Assembly: GCF_000384315.1 (NCBI RefSeq)
Contig: NZ_ARVW01000001.1
Location: forward strand, 8,415,001 to 8,479,000
From: Amycolatopsis nigrescens CSC17Ta-90
GTDB lineage: Bacteria > Actinomycetota > Actinomycetes > Mycobacteriales > Pseudonocardiaceae
Direction: 5' to 3'
DNA: 64,000 nucleotides
The notes beneath the pieces are model-generated. The model did no database searches and was not told the origin of the DNA. It was given only the letters and a program-made list of their open reading frames with translations. The position numbers and the translations under genes are program-made. This document shows, in pieces, positions 62,353-64,000 of the stretch. Each line of letters begins with the position of its first letter. Position 1 is the first letter of the stretch.

Positions 62353-64000
62353 ATGCAGATCAATGCCCTGGGTCCATTTGAGATCATTCGAAACAACGCG
62401 GATGTCACGCCAACGGCGCCCAAATTGCGGCAGGTGTGCGCGTTACTCGCCTTGCAGGTGAACTCACTGGTCTCGGCGGACCAGATCATCGAAGAGCTGT
62501 GGCAGGATCGTCCGCCCAACAGCGCGATGACCACCCTGCAGACCTACGTCTACCAGTTGCGCAAGCTGCTGGCGCTCAAGGCGCGCCCGTCTGGGCGCGG
62601 CAGCAGGATCAGGCGCGACACCGCGGCCGCGCAGAGCGAGGTCACCCTGCGCACCCATGCCGGCGGCTACATGCTCGAACTCGATTCCAACGCGCTGGAC
62701 TGGTACCAGTTCGAGCAGCTGGTGAACCGGGGCTACCGGCAGATCGCCGGGGGTTCCATCTCCCCCGGGGTCAGCAGCCTCCGGGACGGGCTGGCCATCT
62801 GGCGCGGCAACGCGCTCAGCGACATCGGCCCCGGATCGGTCCTGCGCCGGGAGATCGTCCGGCTCGAGGAGCTCCGCAAGGCCGCGTTGGAGCAGCGGAT
62901 CGACGCCGAGCTGCGGCTCGGCCGGCACCAGGAGCTGATCGGCGAACTCAGCGTGCTGGTCGCCCAGCAGCCGACCCACGAGGGCTTCTCGGCGAAGCTG
63001 ATGATGGCGTTGAACCGCACCGGGCGCCGCACCGACGCGCTGAACGTCTACCAGCGCGCGCGTTCGGTACTCGCCAGGGAACTCGGCCTCGAGCCCTCCG
63101 ACGAGCTGCGGAACCTGCACCAGACGATACTGGCCGGCGGGCCCGGCGCGGCGGCCCCCGAGCCGCCGGGGCATTTCGAGCTCTCCCTCAGCTATGAGAA
63201 CAACGCCCCCAGCGCGGACTGGCTGCCGGCAACCGACGCCGTCGAGATCGGCAGGCAGGAGGAGCTGAGCACGATCTGCGCCGCACTGACCTCGCACCAG
63301 CCCGGCGCGCTGGTGATGGGCGGGCCCGGTTCGGGAAAGACCACCTTCGCGCTGCGCGCCGCCGAACGGGTACGGGACGAGTTTCCGGACGGCGTCTTCT
63401 ACCTGCGCATGCTCAAGCGCGACCTGGCCCCCTTCCAGCCCAGCGAGCTGCCGCTGGAGCTGCTGCGGGTGGTTGGCGTGCCGAGCCACGAGCTGCCGGC
63501 CGAGCCGCACGAGCGGGCCGGGCTGTTCCGGCGCTGGGTCACCCAGCACAAGGCGCTGCTCATCCTGGACGACGTGGTGCTGCTCGACCAGGTGAAAGCG
63601 GCCCTGCCCGCGGGTTCCACCTGCGCGGTGCTGGCGGTCAGCAGGCGGCGGATCTACCACCCGGCGCTGCGCTGCACGGTCGAGATGCGGCCGGTGCCGC
63701 CGGAGTACGCGCTGCGGCTGCTCACCGAGCTGATCGGCAAGGACAGGGTGGCCCGCGATCCCGACGGCGCGCGCCGTCTCGTCGCGCTCTGCCACGGCTC
63801 GGTGCTCGGCCTCCGCGCGGCCGCGGCCAGACTGGAGCTGCGCCCGCACTGGACGATGTCCTATCTCGCCGAGCGGCTCGGGGGCAGGCCGCGCGGGCTG
63901 GACGAGCTGCTCGTCGACGGGCTGGACATCCGGAACAGCGTGGAGGCGAACCTCGCGATGCTGTCCGAGGACTACCGGCGCGACCTCGGCTCGATGGTGT
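62353..64000 (+). CDS. SARP-family pathway regulator, large form with NB-ARC domain (3' truncated)
   Basis: At least 549 residues; the frame runs off the right edge. Residues 1-105 are an OmpR-type winged helix (INALGPFEIIRNNADVTPTA first, then VSADQIIEELWQDR). Residues about 110-255 form the bacterial transcriptional activation domain (BTAD; WYQFEQLVNRGYRQ, LMMALNRTGRRTDALNVYQR). From about 300 an NB-ARC ATPase begins with P-loop GGPGSGKTT (323-331) and Walker B-like ALLILDDVVLL. This is the AfsR-like large SARP form. It starts at the ATG at 62353 after GAGGGAAG and is divergent from the type II PKS operon, so it is the likely activator of the cluster. Confidence 0.93.
   Translation, partial: MQINALGPFEIIRNNADVTPTAPKLRQVCALLALQVNSLVSADQIIEELWQDRPPNSAMTTLQTYVYQLRKLLALKARPSGRGSRIRRDTAAAQSEVTLRTHAGGYMLELDSNALDWYQFEQLVNRGYRQIAGGSISPGVSSLRDGLAIWRGNALSDIGPGSVLRREIVRLEELRKAALEQRIDAELRLGRHQELIGELSVLVAQQPTHEGFSAKLMMALNRTGRRTDALNVYQRARSVLARELGLEPSDELRNLHQTILAGGPGAAAPEPPGHFELSLSYENNAPSADWLPATDAVEIGRQEELSTICAALTSHQPGALVMGGPGSGKTTFALRAAERVRDEFPDGVFYLRMLKRDLAPFQPSELPLELLRVVGVPSHELPAEPHERAGLFRRWVTQHKALLILDDVVLLDQVKAALPAGSTCAVLAVSRRRIYHPALRCTVEMRPVPPEYALRLLTELIGKDRVARDPDGARRLVALCHGSVLGLRAAAARLELRPHWTMSYLAERLGGRPRGLDELLVDGLDIRNSVEANLAMLSEDYRRDLGSMV

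Noticed and set aside
1..64000. tRNA or rRNA genes, CRISPR arrays, transposases, integrase or attachment sites
   Set aside because: I looked for cloverleaf, spacer-repeat and transposase or recombinase motifs and saw none that could be supported.

Overview
The window is high-GC actinobacterial DNA. It carries Tat-exported proteins, LacI, SARP, NarL and OmpR-type regulators, dispersed hairpins between convergent genes, many GTG starts and ATGA overlaps. The gene content fits a Pseudonocardiaceae-type organism such as Amycolatopsis; this is inferred from gene content and style, not from a marker gene. I see no rRNA, tRNA, CRISPR array or intact insertion sequence.

Left part (1-39 kb), ordinary chromosomal background. 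It holds the C-terminus of a probable Ser/Thr kinase, a phospholipase C plus NHL-repeat pair, a GH18 chitinase-like protein, an MFS transporter fused to a degenerate dTMP-kinase domain, and a DUF574-type methyltransferase. A copper ATPase and CopD/CtaG operon follows, then a LacI regulator, a CoA-transferase/racemase, a two-component system with its lipoprotein, a PAP2 phosphatase with a coupled 31-residue peptide, and a MEDS sensor pair. A sugar-catabolism locus spans 21.7-29.5 kb (kinase, isomerase, LacI, ABC transporter); two shared operator-like sites suggest that its LacI controls both arms. Next come an ASCH/wHTH protein, a glycosyltransferase divergent from a luciferase-like monooxygenase and SDR pair, an APH-family kinase, a multicopper oxidase, and a NarL-type two-component system whose sensor may be leaderless.

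Right part (39-64 kb, running off the right edge), a biosynthetic gene cluster joining a modular type I PKS to an aromatic type II PKS. A minus-strand operon reads TcmI-like cyclase, cupin, KS-alpha, KS-beta, ACP, aromatase/cyclase fused to an ABM domain, KASIII-like acyltransferase and AsnB-like amide synthetase. This is a whiE/pentangular-type core extended by a starter-priming enzyme and an amidating enzyme. Beyond it lie a Tat-exported protein of unknown function and an O-methyltransferase, both on the plus strand, then a minus-strand FAD hydroxylase, a 3032-residue PKS and a POT-family transporter. A divergent SARP regulator (truncated at the window edge) probably activates the cluster.

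The PKS reads KSQ-AT(malonyl)-ACP-KS-AT(methylmalonyl)-DH-ER-KR-ACP with no thioesterase. By textbook logic it makes 2-methylbutyryl-ACP. The KASIII-like protein has Ser in place of the catalytic Cys, as in DpsC-type starter-selecting enzymes, so I infer that it passes this branched starter to the type II PKS. The AsnB homologue lacks the glutaminase Cys2 (it is Ser), which suggests direct amide ligation rather than glutamine-dependent ammonia transfer. Together these genes predict a branched-alkyl-primed, methylated, hydroxylated and possibly amidated polycyclic aromatic polyketide.
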